DNA from: an uncultured Clostridia bacterium
GTDB taxonomy: Bacteria; Bacillota; Clostridia; Oscillospirales; Oscillospiraceae
Assembly: GCA_946628965.1 (NCBI GenBank)
Contig: CAMOXI010000013.1
Coordinates: 1-37,244, forward strand
DNA: 37,244 nucleotides
Direction: 5' to 3'
Below the pieces are notes generated by a model. The model searched no databases, was not told where the DNA came from, and was given only the letters and a program-made list of their open reading frames with translations. Shown here piece after piece: positions 1 through 8,130 of the stretch; positions within the stretch are counted from its first letter, which is position 1; each line of letters starts with the position of its first letter. A program made the translations under genes and the position numbers.

Positions 1-253
1 AGGAGAAGGACGCGTTCGCCACAGGGGCATTGCTCCTGCCGTTGCCCATGTAGTAGCCTGCCGTCCAGTCCGCGTCGGAGCGGGAGTGGTTCCGGCTCTC
101 CCTCAGCGCGAGCTTATCCGTGACGCGCGACAGGACGGCTCCTGTCGCCGCCGCGTCTGCCGCAATCCTGATAAGCTCATCCTGTATGGCGTTGAGATTA
201 TCAGCGCCGATTAAAGTGAGGCCATCTTTGTATACAACTTTTTCAAATGGCAT
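1..253 (-). CDS. N-terminal part of a phage tail fibre/appendage protein (cut by window edge)
   Basis: The first 84 residues of a minus-strand gene whose remainder lies beyond position 1. The start codon overlaps the stop of the upstream tail gene (TAATG at 255-251), so it is translationally coupled to it. The visible part begins MPFEKVVYKDGLTLIGADNL and continues with a helical stretch rich in Ala and a His/Ser/Asp/Trp-containing segment. No enzymatic motif is visible. The position directly after the DUF859-like tail protein, at the distal end of the tail operon, suggests an appendage or host-contact component. The exact family is not recognised. Confidence 0.6.
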   Translation of the reverse strand, partial: MPFEKVVYKDGLTLIGADNLNAIQDELIRIAADAAATGAVLSRVTDKLALRESRNHSRSDADWTAGYYMGNGRSNAPVANASFS

Positions 254-2070
254 TAGATCCCACCTCTCTCAAGTCGTTGTTCAATGGCTTGCATCCATGT
301 CCCGAGGTCTACCCCGGCCAGTCGCAGGGTCTGGCAGATCAGTGTCCAGTCCGGACACACCTCCAGCGCGGCCTGCGTCTCGGCGACCTTGCCGAAAGCG
401 ACGCCCTTGCCGCCGCTGAGGATGTCCAGGATCACGCCGGCCGTGGAGAGCCGTACCGTGCGCGTAAACGTGGCGAAGGCATCCTGCAGAGTCAGGCTGA
501 TGTTGTAGCTGTGCTCGGTGTCTGCCGCGACGATCATCTGACCGGTCTGCTGGTATGCGCTGAGAGTCACCACACTGCTTCCCTCCGGGTGATGTACCGT
601 CAGGCCCCGTGTATTATGATCGTTGACGGGCGCAAAGCTCACGCCCCACTCGATCAAAACATGATCTCCGCTGTCGTTGAGCACCCCCGCCGACGTACAG
701 CGGTGCACGGCCAGGGCAGTCACCCGGGGCGTGAACCACTCGACGATGCTGATGGTGTATTCCGTGACAGCGGTCACGCCCCGGCTGTCGGTGACTTCGA
801 TGGCCACGGTGTTATAGTCCAGGCTCTCCAGCACCTCGGTAATGGCCTCGGCGCCGGTGTAATATGTGCCGTTTGCGATGATCTTCAAGGTCTCCAGCGT
901 TGCGCCGTAGCGCAGGGCGGCGCTGGCCGTGATGTGCAGCCGGGACTGCAGCAGCACATAATCCCCGTAGGTCGCCCGCAGCTCTGCATCGTCCTCGATC
1001 ACTGCCGTCGGCTGCGGGCAGACGTCAATTTCCCGCAGTCTTACGGTGACGTCAGACAGCGCAAACGGCAGACCGACCAAAACGCTGTGGTAATAGGTCT
1101 GGACCTTGCAGCTGAAGGTCTTGCTCATGCTGTCCGGCATCAGCGGAGCAAAAGCGGATGCGGCTGGCGTCCAGCTTCCTGTCTCTGTGAGGGCCGGCGC
1201 GGTGACGGAATCCTCCGCCGCTGTCAAGATGAGAGAATAGCCGTAGCCGCCGGGGTCGGTCAGGGTGATCGTATTGGCCGCGCCGGCGGTAATCTCCTCC
1301 GGAAGTGTCACATCGCCAAAGCTCGGGTATGTCAGCCTGGCTTCGATGGATTCAGAGTACCGCTGGACACCGTTGATCGAGCACTTGAAGTAGTATCTGT
1401 AGTACGAGACATGATCGAGCCGTGTGTGGCCGATGTTGTTGCCCTTGCCACGAATTCCGATTGCAAAGACTTCCGGATCCGGCATAAACTGATATGTTGC
1501 GCTTCCGGTCGCATCCTGCGCGATATTCACGCTTGCCACGCGGGAATCCCCAGAAAGCGGGCTGTAAACAAAGGCGTAGATTGTGTATGAATACCGGTTG
1601 TCAACGGGATCGACGGTGATTGTGGCTGTGTCTCCAGGTGACAGGTTGGTCGCGGAAAAGCTGATGCTCGGGATCACAGGGGACTCTTCGGTGAACGTCC
1701 CGAGCGTGTATTGGAACGCCGGAGGATTGCCTGCCCCCTCCAGTGTGACGGTGAACGAAGCAGAGCTCGCTCCCTGGAAATCCAACGTGAATTTTGCAGA
1801 ACCGGAGGCCGACGTCCAGGATGTGTTATAGGTCCCGATGTAGACTGCAACATACCCCAGATAGGTCCCGTTCTGCCACACCTTGACAGGCCAGGCCTCT
1901 GACTTCATCGTCCCTGCGTTTGCGTCCTTCGTGACCGTGAGGTAGATGGTAAGCACAGGACTCGAAGACGCGTCCTCTTGGGATATGGCATACCTGGCAC
2001 TAACGTGCATGGTCGCATCCTCGTGCTGCATATCGAACTCCGTCAAAGCGGCGCCGGTACTGTATCCCAT
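253..2070 (-). CDS. DUF859-like phage tail/appendage structural protein
   Basis: A 605-residue beta-rich protein of the distal tail. Its C-terminal part (about residues 540-575) carries a Gly-rich turn with LDILSGGKGVAFGKV, a signature I know from DUF859-type phage minor structural proteins. Upstream come several repeated beta-sandwich-like segments rich in Thr, Ser and Tyr, and no enzymatic motif is seen. It follows the tail protein ending at 2071 without a gap, with GGAGGGAG before the ATG. One of the nine 17-bp prophage palindromes (342-358) lies within its codons about 30 residues from the C-terminus and encodes the residues around VCPDWT. The probable role is tail tip or receptor contact, inferred from position and fold type. 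Confidence 0.7.
   Translation of the reverse strand: MGYSTGAALTEFDMQHEDATMHVSARYAISQEDASSSPVLTIYLTVTKDANAGTMKSEAWPVKVWQNGTYLGYVAVYIGTYNTSWTSASGSAKFTLDFQGASSASFTVTLEGAGNPPAFQYTLGTFTEESPVIPSISFSATNLSPGDTATITVDPVDNRYSYTIYAFVYSPLSGDSRVASVNIAQDATGSATYQFMPDPEVFAIGIRGKGNNIGHTRLDHVSYYRYYFKCSINGVQRYSESIEARLTYPSFGDVTLPEEITAGAANTITLTDPGGYGYSLILTAAEDSVTAPALTETGSWTPAASAFAPLMPDSMSKTFSCKVQTYYHSVLVGLPFALSDVTVRLREIDVCPQPTAVIEDDAELRATYGDYVLLQSRLHITASAALRYGATLETLKIIANGTYYTGAEAITEVLESLDYNTVAIEVTDSRGVTAVTEYTISIVEWFTPRVTALAVHRCTSAGVLNDSGDHVLIEWGVSFAPVNDHNTRGLTVHHPEGSSVVTLSAYQQTGQMIVAADTEHSYNISLTLQDAFATFTRTVRLSTAGVILDILSGGKGVAFGKVAETQAALEVCPDWTLICQTLRLAGVDLGTWMQAIEQRLERGGI
342..358. repeat. Prophage palindrome copy 1 (GTGTCC-N5-GGACAC)
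   Basis: GTGTCCAGTCCGGACAC, a perfect 6+5+6 palindrome inside the 3' end of the DUF859-like gene. Read on the minus strand the spacer is GGACT, matching the GG-R/T-N-T/C spacer trend of the other copies. It is the only copy far from a gene start other than copy 9. Confidence 0.85.
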
Positions 2071-3705
2071 TTAACTCCCTCCTACCCACAGAAAACTCAG
2101 GTTGCCGGAGCTGCGCGGCTGCAGCAGAATCCGGCCGAGCTGTAGACTGCCGCCCTCCGGGATCTCCACCTTCTTCGGTGCAAGGAAACGGTTCTGGTCC
2201 CAGACCGTTGTGGGCTCCCCGTTCCAGAGCAGCGCCGCGTCCTGGTGCGAGACCTGGAAGGCGGACGGGCTGTCGCTTTCGCCCAGCTTCACATAGCCGT
2301 CAGCATAGCGGATATACTGCCGCACCTCGTTGTAGCCGGCATTTGCCTCTTGCCGCACAGTGCTGATGGAGACCTCCAGGCTGTTTTTCGTCTGCACGAT
2401 CTGGCTTTCCACCGCCGCGATCCTGCTCTCCGTCTCCGCTTCGTTGTCGTTGATTTCGTCCTGCAGGGCCTCGGCCTCTTCCTTGGTGGCGTAGGTCTCT
2501 CCCACCGTCAGCAGAATGGCGTCGGCGCGCTGTTCGAATGCGCTATACGTGCGGGCCACCATAGCCTCATCTGCAGCGAGAGCCGCCCTCAGAGCCCTGG
2601 ACGCCTCGCTGGGCGCTGAATACTCATGGTCGACCTCCGTTTCCGCCGGGGCTTCCAGATCCGCGAAGATCTTCGGCCCGATGGTCCAGGTGATGGCCAC
2701 CAGCGGGTACAGCGTATCGTCCAGCCTTACCAGGTCGCCCAGCTCCGCCGCAGGATCCAACTCCACACCGGCTGCAGAAAAGGGTCTGTAGACATAGCTC
2801 TCTGCTGCTTGCAGGCAAAGATCAGCGGCGACGCTGTCGGAGAAGTTGCAGGCCGCCTTCAGCACATATCCGGTGGTGGTGCCGGCCTTGGCGATGCCGC
2901 CGCTGTCCGTCTGCAGCTCGACACCGGATATTGCCGGCACTGGTTCCCCCGGATCAAAAGAGCGTACGGAGAGCCCCAACAGGTGCACCGCGGCTGTGTC
3001 CATGCTGGACGCGCGCCCTGCCACGGCCAAGCCAGCTATCGCAATGCCTGCGATAGCTCCGCTTCCAGCACTTTCATCGGTCTTCAGCGGCACAAGGCGG
3101 ATCCGGCCCGTGGCGCTGATCAGCAGATTCGCACCTGTCGCCGCGGCGATCGTCGCCCAGGTCTGGCGCGCGGTCGCGGTGGTGTCCAGGCCGACAAAGG
3201 GGACGCTGTTATCCAGGACGGTCCCGCTCTCCAGCAGGACACCGGTGGCCTCCTGCAGCAGCGCAGCCGCTGCGCTGGCTGTGATCGGCCAGCTTGTGGG
3301 AAGCGTTTGAACCTTGTCGGTCCAGGGCTGCTCCAGCAGCAGCATCCCGTCAAATGCAGTAATGCTCAGCTCTCCGCTGTAGCTGGGGTGCCGTTCGTCC
3401 GTGTAATAAGTGCCCAGCGGGAGCCATTCCGAGGTCTGCTGACCGTCGGCGCTCTGCAAGCGGACGCGCAGGGTGAAGCTGGCCATGCGTGGCCAGCTTC
3501 CTTTCTCTTCCAGCAGCTGCAGATCGCAGCGGGCTGCGTGGTTTCCTCCCACCTGAGGCCCGCTGCCGTCAAACAGCGCCCAGCTGAGCTTAACGCTCCG
3601 GATCCGATCCGGACCGTAGATGATCGGCCCGCGCAGCACCTGAACCTCGTATAGCGCATCCGGATCTGCGCGGAGGGTTCGATAAAGACTTGATGTCGTC
3701 TGCAT
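2071..3705 (-). CDS. Phage tail protein with C-terminal coiled coil (tail-tip/hub candidate)
   Basis: A 544-residue structural protein encoded after the tape measure and a small DUF6711-like gene, the position normally held by distal tail or hub components. The N-terminal 200 residues are beta-rich (ALYEVQVLRG, PLGTYYTDE and similar strands), consistent with a hub domain. Residues about 400-460 are strongly charged and heptad-like, with repeated Glu/Ala/Ile, predicting a coiled coil. No peptidase motif was found. The start ATG at 3705 follows an AGAGAGGTG-type ribosome site. The hub assignment is inferred from order and general fold rather than from a recognised domain. Confidence 0.65.
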   Translation of the reverse strand: MQTTSSLYRTLRADPDALYEVQVLRGPIIYGPDRIRSVKLSWALFDGSGPQVGGNHAARCDLQLLEEKGSWPRMASFTLRVRLQSADGQQTSEWLPLGTYYTDERHPSYSGELSITAFDGMLLLEQPWTDKVQTLPTSWPITASAAAALLQEATGVLLESGTVLDNSVPFVGLDTTATARQTWATIAAATGANLLISATGRIRLVPLKTDESAGSGAIAGIAIAGLAVAGRASSMDTAAVHLLGLSVRSFDPGEPVPAISGVELQTDSGGIAKAGTTTGYVLKAACNFSDSVAADLCLQAAESYVYRPFSAAGVELDPAAELGDLVRLDDTLYPLVAITWTIGPKIFADLEAPAETEVDHEYSAPSEASRALRAALAADEAMVARTYSAFEQRADAILLTVGETYATKEEAEALQDEINDNEAETESRIAAVESQIVQTKNSLEVSISTVRQEANAGYNEVRQYIRYADGYVKLGESDSPSAFQVSHQDAALLWNGEPTTVWDQNRFLAPKKVEIPEGGSLQLGRILLQPRSSGNLSFLWVGGS

Positions 3706-3709
3706 CGGA

Positions 3710-4084
3710 TCACCTCTCTGTCAGCACGTACGTGACGCCGTTCCAGAAAAGTTGCCCTTTCTGCACCAGCATGACGGCCGCCTCGATCTCGGTGCCGTAA
3801 AAAGTCTTGGTGGTCGGCCCCAGCTGCGGATCCGGATACGTGATCTGCACGAACTCGTGGTCCAGCGCCGCGCACAGCTGCCGGAGGCGCGCGTCCGGGA
3901 TCTTCGGCTTGCAGGTGTGTGTAAGCTGCCGCTTCTTGCCGATCCTCGCGCGGCGCATCATGGTGTCCAGCGTGCGGCCAGCCTGGTCGCTCTCAAGATC
4001 GAACTTTTTCCACTTAAGCCCGCCGTCCATTTTGATGACGTCGGTAAAATCGACACCGTCGATCTTGTACTTAATTTCAGCCAT
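3710..4084 (-). CDS. DUF6711-like small tail protein
   Basis: A 124-residue protein directly after the tape-measure gene. The pattern KKRQLTHTCKP, then FVQITYPDPQLG, TKTFYGTEI and a C-terminal LFWNGVTYVLTER matches my memory of the DUF6711 family (KRKLECEW ... FEVEYPDP ... TFYVGDRTAP ... LWEGLSMNF). Those proteins sit between tape measure and tail tip in siphoviruses of Bacillota. Its role is probably in the tail distal end, perhaps as a Dit-like adaptor, but no function is established for the family as far as I know. Confidence 0.6.
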   Translation of the reverse strand: MAEIKYKIDGVDFTDVIKMDGGLKWKKFDLESDQAGRTLDTMMRRARIGKKRQLTHTCKPKIPDARLRQLCAALDHEFVQITYPDPQLGPTTKTFYGTEIEAAVMLVQKGQLFWNGVTYVLTER

Positions 4085-4092
4085 ACGTCACC

Positions 4093-6663
4093 TCAGATCT
4101 TGGAATAGCCGGCGGCGCGGTTCTGCTGGCCGAGCAGACGTTTGACGACCTTGCCGACACGCTGATCATCCAATATCACATCCCGATCCAACCGGATTGC
4201 CCGCAGAATGTCGCCCAGGAGATCCAGCAGGGCATCGTAGCCGGTCTCCTCCCGGATGATCTCCCGGAGAAGGTGCTCCGGCGTCTCAATGTTCATGCCC
4301 TGCGTCTGATCGCCCAGAATCGCCGCGAACTCCTTGTTCGGCGGAATCACCGCGCCGGTGGCCAGACGCGGCAGCTGCACCAGGTCCAAAGATTTGATGC
4401 TGAGGCCAAAGTGCTTGCCGCCGATCAGCGGGATCCAGTCCGGGATATCGATGCTGATCCTGTTCAGCAGCGAAATGAGCATGTTAATGCCCTGAATGTA
4501 AAAATTGATCTTGGCCTCGAACATGCTGATGATGTTGTTTACGAAGCGCTTAAATGCGTTCACGACATAGTCGATTGCTGCCTTAGCGCCGGACTTGATG
4601 CCCTCCCAGGTGTGGGCAGCTGCCGCGGCGATTTCCTCCCAATTGTCCTTGATGAGCAAAACGAGTGTAGCTACAGCAGCAACAATAGCAGAAATCGCAA
4701 ACGCAACAGCGCCGGGAACGCCCATAATCGCAAGGCCAATACCTGCGATAGCAATTCCGAGTAGCATGGCTGCCTCCTTGGCCAGACTCATGCCGTTCTC
4801 CCACTGGTCGACGAAGTTCGCCACCGCCAGGACAATACCGCCGATCAACGCGCCGACGCCTGCCAACACGGAGTTTGGCCCGAAGACGGCGGCCATGGCC
4901 TCCTTCAGCGTTCCGGCGCCGCCGGCGGTCAGGGCAATGACTTCGCCAAGCTTTCCGACCAGCGTGGCGCCAAGCTCCAGGTTCTTCAGGTTCTTCAGCC
5001 AGACAATGGCCTCCATGCCCAGGGCCGCCAGCTTCACGGCTGCGATCGCAGTCCCAACGGCCAGCAGCGCCTTTTCCAGCGGGGTCAGCTCTGCCAGCCA
5101 TTCCCGGAAGCTGATTCGCCCCGAGATCAGATCTGCAAGCCTCTGGAGCCCGTCGGCCACATCCCGCAGGAACTGCACGAACTTGTCGCCCACGTAGGCC
5201 GCGATCGGCTGTAGGAAGTTGTCCCAGAGCCAGCCGGCCAGGGGCTTCAGCCGCTCCAGCGCGGCCACCACCGCCGAGATGGCGGCGCCCAGCAGGTCAA
5301 AGAACGCCGGCAGCGCCTCCGAGATCGTCCACTGCGCCAGGGGCGCCAGGATATTCTCCCAGGCCCAGCCCAGGCCCTCCACGATGAGGTTGACCAACAG
5401 ATCGATGGATTCCTTCAGCCGGCCGAAACTCTCCTGTAGAGGCCCGAAATCGAGCTTGGAGGTAAAATCGCGGAATTTCTCCAGAAGCGACTGCAGCCAG
5501 CCGATGCCCTCGCCCGCCGCCTCCACGCCGGTGTTCATCTCCACGAGCCCGGCGGCAGCGCCGGAAGAGCTGTCTCCGGACGATCCGGAGGAGGCGTCGC
5601 TGGTCGCGGCGCTGGTGTCCTTGCTGTTGTCGGCCAGAATGTGCAGCGTGTCAAAACTGGCCTGCTGCAGGTTGTTCTTCGCCGCCTTTCCGGCCTTCTC
5701 CGTGGACTTGGCCAGATCGTCCATGCCCTCTGCCGCGTCCTCGGCTGCCGCAGCGGTACCCGGCGGCACATACTGCCATTCCTTGCCGGCTACCTGGCCG
5801 CCGAAGACGTTGGCGATCGTCTGCGCCACCTTGTTTGCGACCGTGGCCACGGCCGCGAGGACTGAGGCCACGGCGTTCAGGATCGGCAAAAAGGTCGTGC
5901 TGATGGTGCGTACGGCCCTGCCGAAGGTTTCCTTGATATCCCCGAGGGTATTGCTCAGCTGCTTCATGCGCCCCGTGGGCGTAGCTGCGAGGGCTGCGTT
6001 CATGCCTCCCACGCTTTGGCCAACGACCTCCGCCAGCATGGCGGCGCGCTCCGCCTCTGTGCCATACTTCAGGACGGCCTCCTGGGCCTCTGTAAAGTAA
6101 TAACCGTACCGGCTCAGGCCGGAGACCTGCCCAGACATGACCTTGCCCAACATGGTAGCGATTGTTGCCGTCTGTTCGGCGGTCACATTGTAGCCGTACT
6201 GCTGCACGGCCATGTTGTTCAAAACGGGGATCAGGGTACGGAGACTATCCGCATATTCCAGATAGGTGGCCAGCTCCTGAGCGCCGGCCAGCTGCACCTC
6301 ATCTCCGACAATGCCCAGTTCCTGCTGGGCGGCGGTGAGATCCAGGATGCTCTGGATCTCCTCATTCGAGGCGTTCATGGTGTTGCGCATGACCCGCGCA
6401 AGCCGCATCTCGCCTTCGACCTGTGTGTCGTAGGCCTCCGCAGCGGCTTTGGAGAAGTTCACCAGAGCTGCAACAGAGATCCCTACGCCCAGAGCGCCGA
6501 AGACCTTCTTTAAGCCCGTGGCCGCGGAGCTCATCAGATTGCAGGATCGGCAGACGCTGGTCTGCATCTCCTTCATGGAACCGGCGGCTTTCTTGGATTG
6601 TTTGGTGATCGCGCTGAAGTCCGCGCCTGCGCGCACCATCAGGTTTTTTACAACGCCGGCCAT
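4093..6663 (-). CDS. Tail tape measure protein
   Basis: An 856-residue protein that sets tail length and is threaded through the tail tube. It has the classic architecture. There is a helical N-terminus with LMVRAGADFSAITKQSKKAA. Residues about 80-290 hold the region usual in tape measure proteins (GYYFTEAQEAVLKYGTEAERAAMLAEV split across helices). A Ser/Ala/Asp-rich linker follows at about 340-370. Long hydrophobic segments lie at about 520-680 (for example AAMLLGIAIAGIGLAIMGVP). The open frame extends upstream to 6714, but ATG 6663 is preceded by GGAGG at ideal spacing and lies just after the stop of the chaperone gene, so it is preferred. Tail length is proportional to gene length, so a tail of roughly 130 nm would be expected. 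That estimate uses the general family rule. Confidence 0.9.
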   Translation of the reverse strand: MAGVVKNLMVRAGADFSAITKQSKKAAGSMKEMQTSVCRSCNLMSSAATGLKKVFGALGVGISVAALVNFSKAAAEAYDTQVEGEMRLARVMRNTMNASNEEIQSILDLTAAQQELGIVGDEVQLAGAQELATYLEYADSLRTLIPVLNNMAVQQYGYNVTAEQTATIATMLGKVMSGQVSGLSRYGYYFTEAQEAVLKYGTEAERAAMLAEVVGQSVGGMNAALAATPTGRMKQLSNTLGDIKETFGRAVRTISTTFLPILNAVASVLAAVATVANKVAQTIANVFGGQVAGKEWQYVPPGTAAAAEDAAEGMDDLAKSTEKAGKAAKNNLQQASFDTLHILADNSKDTSAATSDASSGSSGDSSSGAAAGLVEMNTGVEAAGEGIGWLQSLLEKFRDFTSKLDFGPLQESFGRLKESIDLLVNLIVEGLGWAWENILAPLAQWTISEALPAFFDLLGAAISAVVAALERLKPLAGWLWDNFLQPIAAYVGDKFVQFLRDVADGLQRLADLISGRISFREWLAELTPLEKALLAVGTAIAAVKLAALGMEAIVWLKNLKNLELGATLVGKLGEVIALTAGGAGTLKEAMAAVFGPNSVLAGVGALIGGIVLAVANFVDQWENGMSLAKEAAMLLGIAIAGIGLAIMGVPGAVAFAISAIVAAVATLVLLIKDNWEEIAAAAAHTWEGIKSGAKAAIDYVVNAFKRFVNNIISMFEAKINFYIQGINMLISLLNRISIDIPDWIPLIGGKHFGLSIKSLDLVQLPRLATGAVIPPNKEFAAILGDQTQGMNIETPEHLLREIIREETGYDALLDLLGDILRAIRLDRDVILDDQRVGKVVKRLLGQQNRAAGYSKI

Positions 6664-6664
6664 A

Positions 6665-7320
6665 TCAGTCCTCCTTCCCTCCGAATAAGGCGTTGAGCGC
6701 TTTGACCGTTTCAAACATCTGGTCGTCCGTCATGGCCTCTTTGGGAGTGCGATCCGGGAACGCGGTCTCATACCGCGGCGGGTGCTTGGCCCAAACCATG
6801 ACCCGGATCAGCGCCGCCAGGTTGAAAATATCGACCTGGCGGCACTCGCGCTCCAGCTTCAGGCGGTCCACATAGGCGTCGGCATAGAGCTTTAGCTCTG
6901 CCGGCGTCATATCTTCCCATTCTCGGACGCTGATGCCGAGCCGCGCGGCAAGGCTCAGGCTTTCTCGCCAGTCCCAGCCGCCTTCGGAGGGTTTCCCTCC
7001 AGCTGTTCGCTCTCCGATTCAGACTGCGGGAAGGCCGCCTGCGCGGCCTGGCCGACCTTCTCGAAGACCTCCATCAGATCCGTTTCCTCTAGCCAGTCGT
7101 CCAGCTGAGCGTTGGTGACGGTGTGATCCTGTACCCACAGCATGGCGTACAGCAGCTCGCAAAGCAGATCATAGCGGTCGAGCGCGTCAGACAGGCGGGA
7201 CATGGGGATCTTGGTCTGTGTGGTGAAGAACTTCAGGGCCTTGTGGCCGAGCTTCAGGATCCAGAGCTTCCCACCCAGAGCAACGGTGACAAGCGTGTTG
7301 TTCTCTTCGGGTCTGTCCAT
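6665..7320 (-). CDS. Tail assembly chaperone GT, made by a -1 ribosomal frameshift (218 aa)
   Basis: This fusion joins the frame starting at 7320 to the frame ending at 6665. The zero frame meets the heptamer G_GGA_AAC at 6997-6991. After a -1 slip the reading continues GKPSEGG and then WDWRESLSLAARLGIS, runs open through 6910 and into the residues MTPAELKLYADAYVDRLKL. The bridging stretch is clearly protein-like and has no good start codon of its own, so the lower frame is probably expressed mainly as the C-terminal T domain of a GT protein, as in phage lambda. Product length is 110 + 108 residues. In lambda, G and GT bind the tape measure and recruit tail tube subunits. The gene sits between major tail protein and tape measure, exactly as expected. 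Confidence 0.85.
6955..7320 (-). CDS. Tail assembly chaperone G (unshifted product, 121 aa)
   Basis: The zero-frame product of the same start (ATG 7320, preceded by AAGGAGGGCAC). It has a beta-rich N-terminus (LVTVALGGKLWILKLG), a helical middle around LCELLYAMLWVQD and an acidic Ser/Glu tail ending in GTGEKA. The shape is typical of G-type chaperones of long-tailed phages. About 11 codons before its stop lies the GGGAAAC slippery heptamer, so a fraction of ribosomes should make the longer GT form instead. The balance of the two forms normally matters for tail assembly. Confidence 0.8.
   Translation of the reverse strand: MDRPEENNTLVTVALGGKLWILKLGHKALKFFTTQTKIPMSRLSDALDRYDLLCELLYAMLWVQDHTVTNAQLDDWLEETDLMEVFEKVGQAAQAAFPQSESESEQLEGNPPKAAGTGEKA
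6991..6997 (-). promoter_or_regulatory. -1 frameshift slippery heptamer GGGAAAC
   Basis: In the G frame the codons are GAG GGA AAC, giving X_XXY_YYZ with X=G, Y=A, Z=C. Both tRNAs can re-pair on GGG AAA. The heptamer forms the loop and part of the stem of a perfect inverted repeat, GGAGGG-AAA-CCCTCC (positions 7000-6986), an unusual place because stimulatory hairpins normally lie downstream. Confidence 0.85.
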
Positions 7321-7329
7321 GTGCCCTCC

Positions 7330-7743
7330 TTACGCCTGGGGCGTAGCGCCGAGGGTAGGCTGGCCGGTGACGGCGAGCGTCGCCTCGAAGCTGACCGCAC
7401 TGCCGACCTCCGCCCCGGTGCTGAAGCGGATCACGGAAGCGTTGAAGGACCAGGTCTTGCCGATCTTGGGGGGGAAAGTGATGCTGCAGGGGACGGTGGT
7501 GCCACTGTTCAGCAGCGTCATGCACTCCTCCTGGCCTTCGTCCTCGCCATCCAGGAAACCGGAAACAGTGACGTCGCCCACGTCCTTGAAGCCAGGCTCC
7601 TTCTCACGGTAGCCGGTGGCATTATCCAGGGCGGTGACGTCGATAGTGTCGGCGGTGATCTCGATGCCGTTGATGTTCGTCAGGCCGCCCACGGTCTTGC
7701 TGTTGACCTTGAGGGCGGTCCCGATTGCGTTGGATTTGCTCAT
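7330..7743 (-). CDS. Major tail (tube) protein
   Basis: A 137-residue beta-rich protein of the major tail tube type. Features are an N-terminal IGTALKVNSKTVGGLTNING strand pair, DTIDVTALDNATGYREKEPG, a VTVSGFLDGEDEGQ segment, and a C-terminal FEATLAVTGQPTLGATPQA strand. The spacing VTALDNATGYREKEPGFKD-VGDVTVSG is typical of Gram-positive siphovirus tube proteins. The ATG at 7743 follows AGAAGGAGG. It is preceded by a terminator-like hairpin (7766-7807) that carries a 17-bp prophage palindrome, as is the capsid gene. It should be one of the most abundant virion proteins. Confidence 0.85.
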   Translation of the reverse strand: MSKSNAIGTALKVNSKTVGGLTNINGIEITADTIDVTALDNATGYREKEPGFKDVGDVTVSGFLDGEDEGQEECMTLLNSGTTVPCSITFPPKIGKTWSFNASVIRFSTGAEVGSAVSFEATLAVTGQPTLGATPQA

Positions 7744-7765
7744 AAAAGCCTCCTTCTCATAATAG

Positions 7766-7807
7766 AAAAAGCCGGGGCGGTGTCCGGAATGGACACACGG
7801 CCCCGGC
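7766..7807 (-). terminator. Terminator-like hairpin with embedded palindrome, before the major tail gene
   Basis: Minus strand: GCCGGGGC arm, an inner stem formed by GTGTCC-N5-GGACAC, GCCCCGGC arm, then TTTTT. It lies in the 81-base leader between the connector gene and the major tail protein. It could be a partial terminator/attenuator or a 5' stabilising or processing structure. The palindrome makes up the upper stem. Confidence 0.7.
7780..7796. repeat. Prophage palindrome copy 2
   Basis: GTGTCCGGAATGGACAC, in the leader of the major tail protein gene and forming the upper part of the hairpin there. Confidence 0.9.
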
Positions 7808-7824
7808 CCTTGTTGGCTCTGGCC

Positions 7825-8124
7825 TCAGAAGAGGCCGTTCAGCCCCTTCAGCTGGTTCAGGATCGGGCGCAGCCCGGTGGGAAGCGGAGCCTCCGTCCCG
7901 ACCGCGTCCCTGTGGTCGTAGTAATGCAGGGTCAGCGAGTTGAGCGCCAGAGAGTAGAGCGGCGACGGCTCTTCCGGCTCCGGGATACCGGCGTTCCTGA
8001 GGTATTCGCCGGCGGCTGCCATCAGCGCCTTGATGGTCTCGTCGTCCTCATCCCCGTCGACCCGCATATAGCTCTTGCAGGCTTGCAGCGCCCGCGCGGC
8101 ATCTGCCGCCGCCTGGTCTCTCAT
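7825..8124 (-). CDS. Head-tail connector protein (gp6-like)
   Basis: A 99-residue helical protein encoded right after the capsid gene. The stretch ALQACKSYMRVDGDEDDETIK, followed by a helix ending at AAGEYLRNAG, then LYSLALNSLTLHYYDHRDA, is the usual pattern of the HK97 gp6-like adaptor family, which forms a ring under the portal. The ATG at 8124 has only a weak ribosome site, and the start lies 6 bases from the capsid stop, suggesting translational coupling. The length is normal for the family. Confidence 0.8.
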   Translation of the reverse strand: MRDQAAADAARALQACKSYMRVDGDEDDETIKALMAAAGEYLRNAGIPEPEEPSPLYSLALNSLTLHYYDHRDAVGTEAPLPTGLRPILNQLKGLNGLF

Positions 8125-8130
8125 GGCTTA

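Noticed and set aside
247-1590. 447-aa open frame on the plus strand opposite the DUF859-like gene
   Set aside because: It is the reverse strand of a recognised tail gene in GC-rich DNA, has no ribosome site and no domain-like sequence.
2996-3012. A tenth palindrome, GTGTCCATGCTGGACGC
   Set aside because: One arm has a mismatch, the spacer does not fit the GG-R-N-T trend, and it lies mid-gene, so chance similarity is likely.
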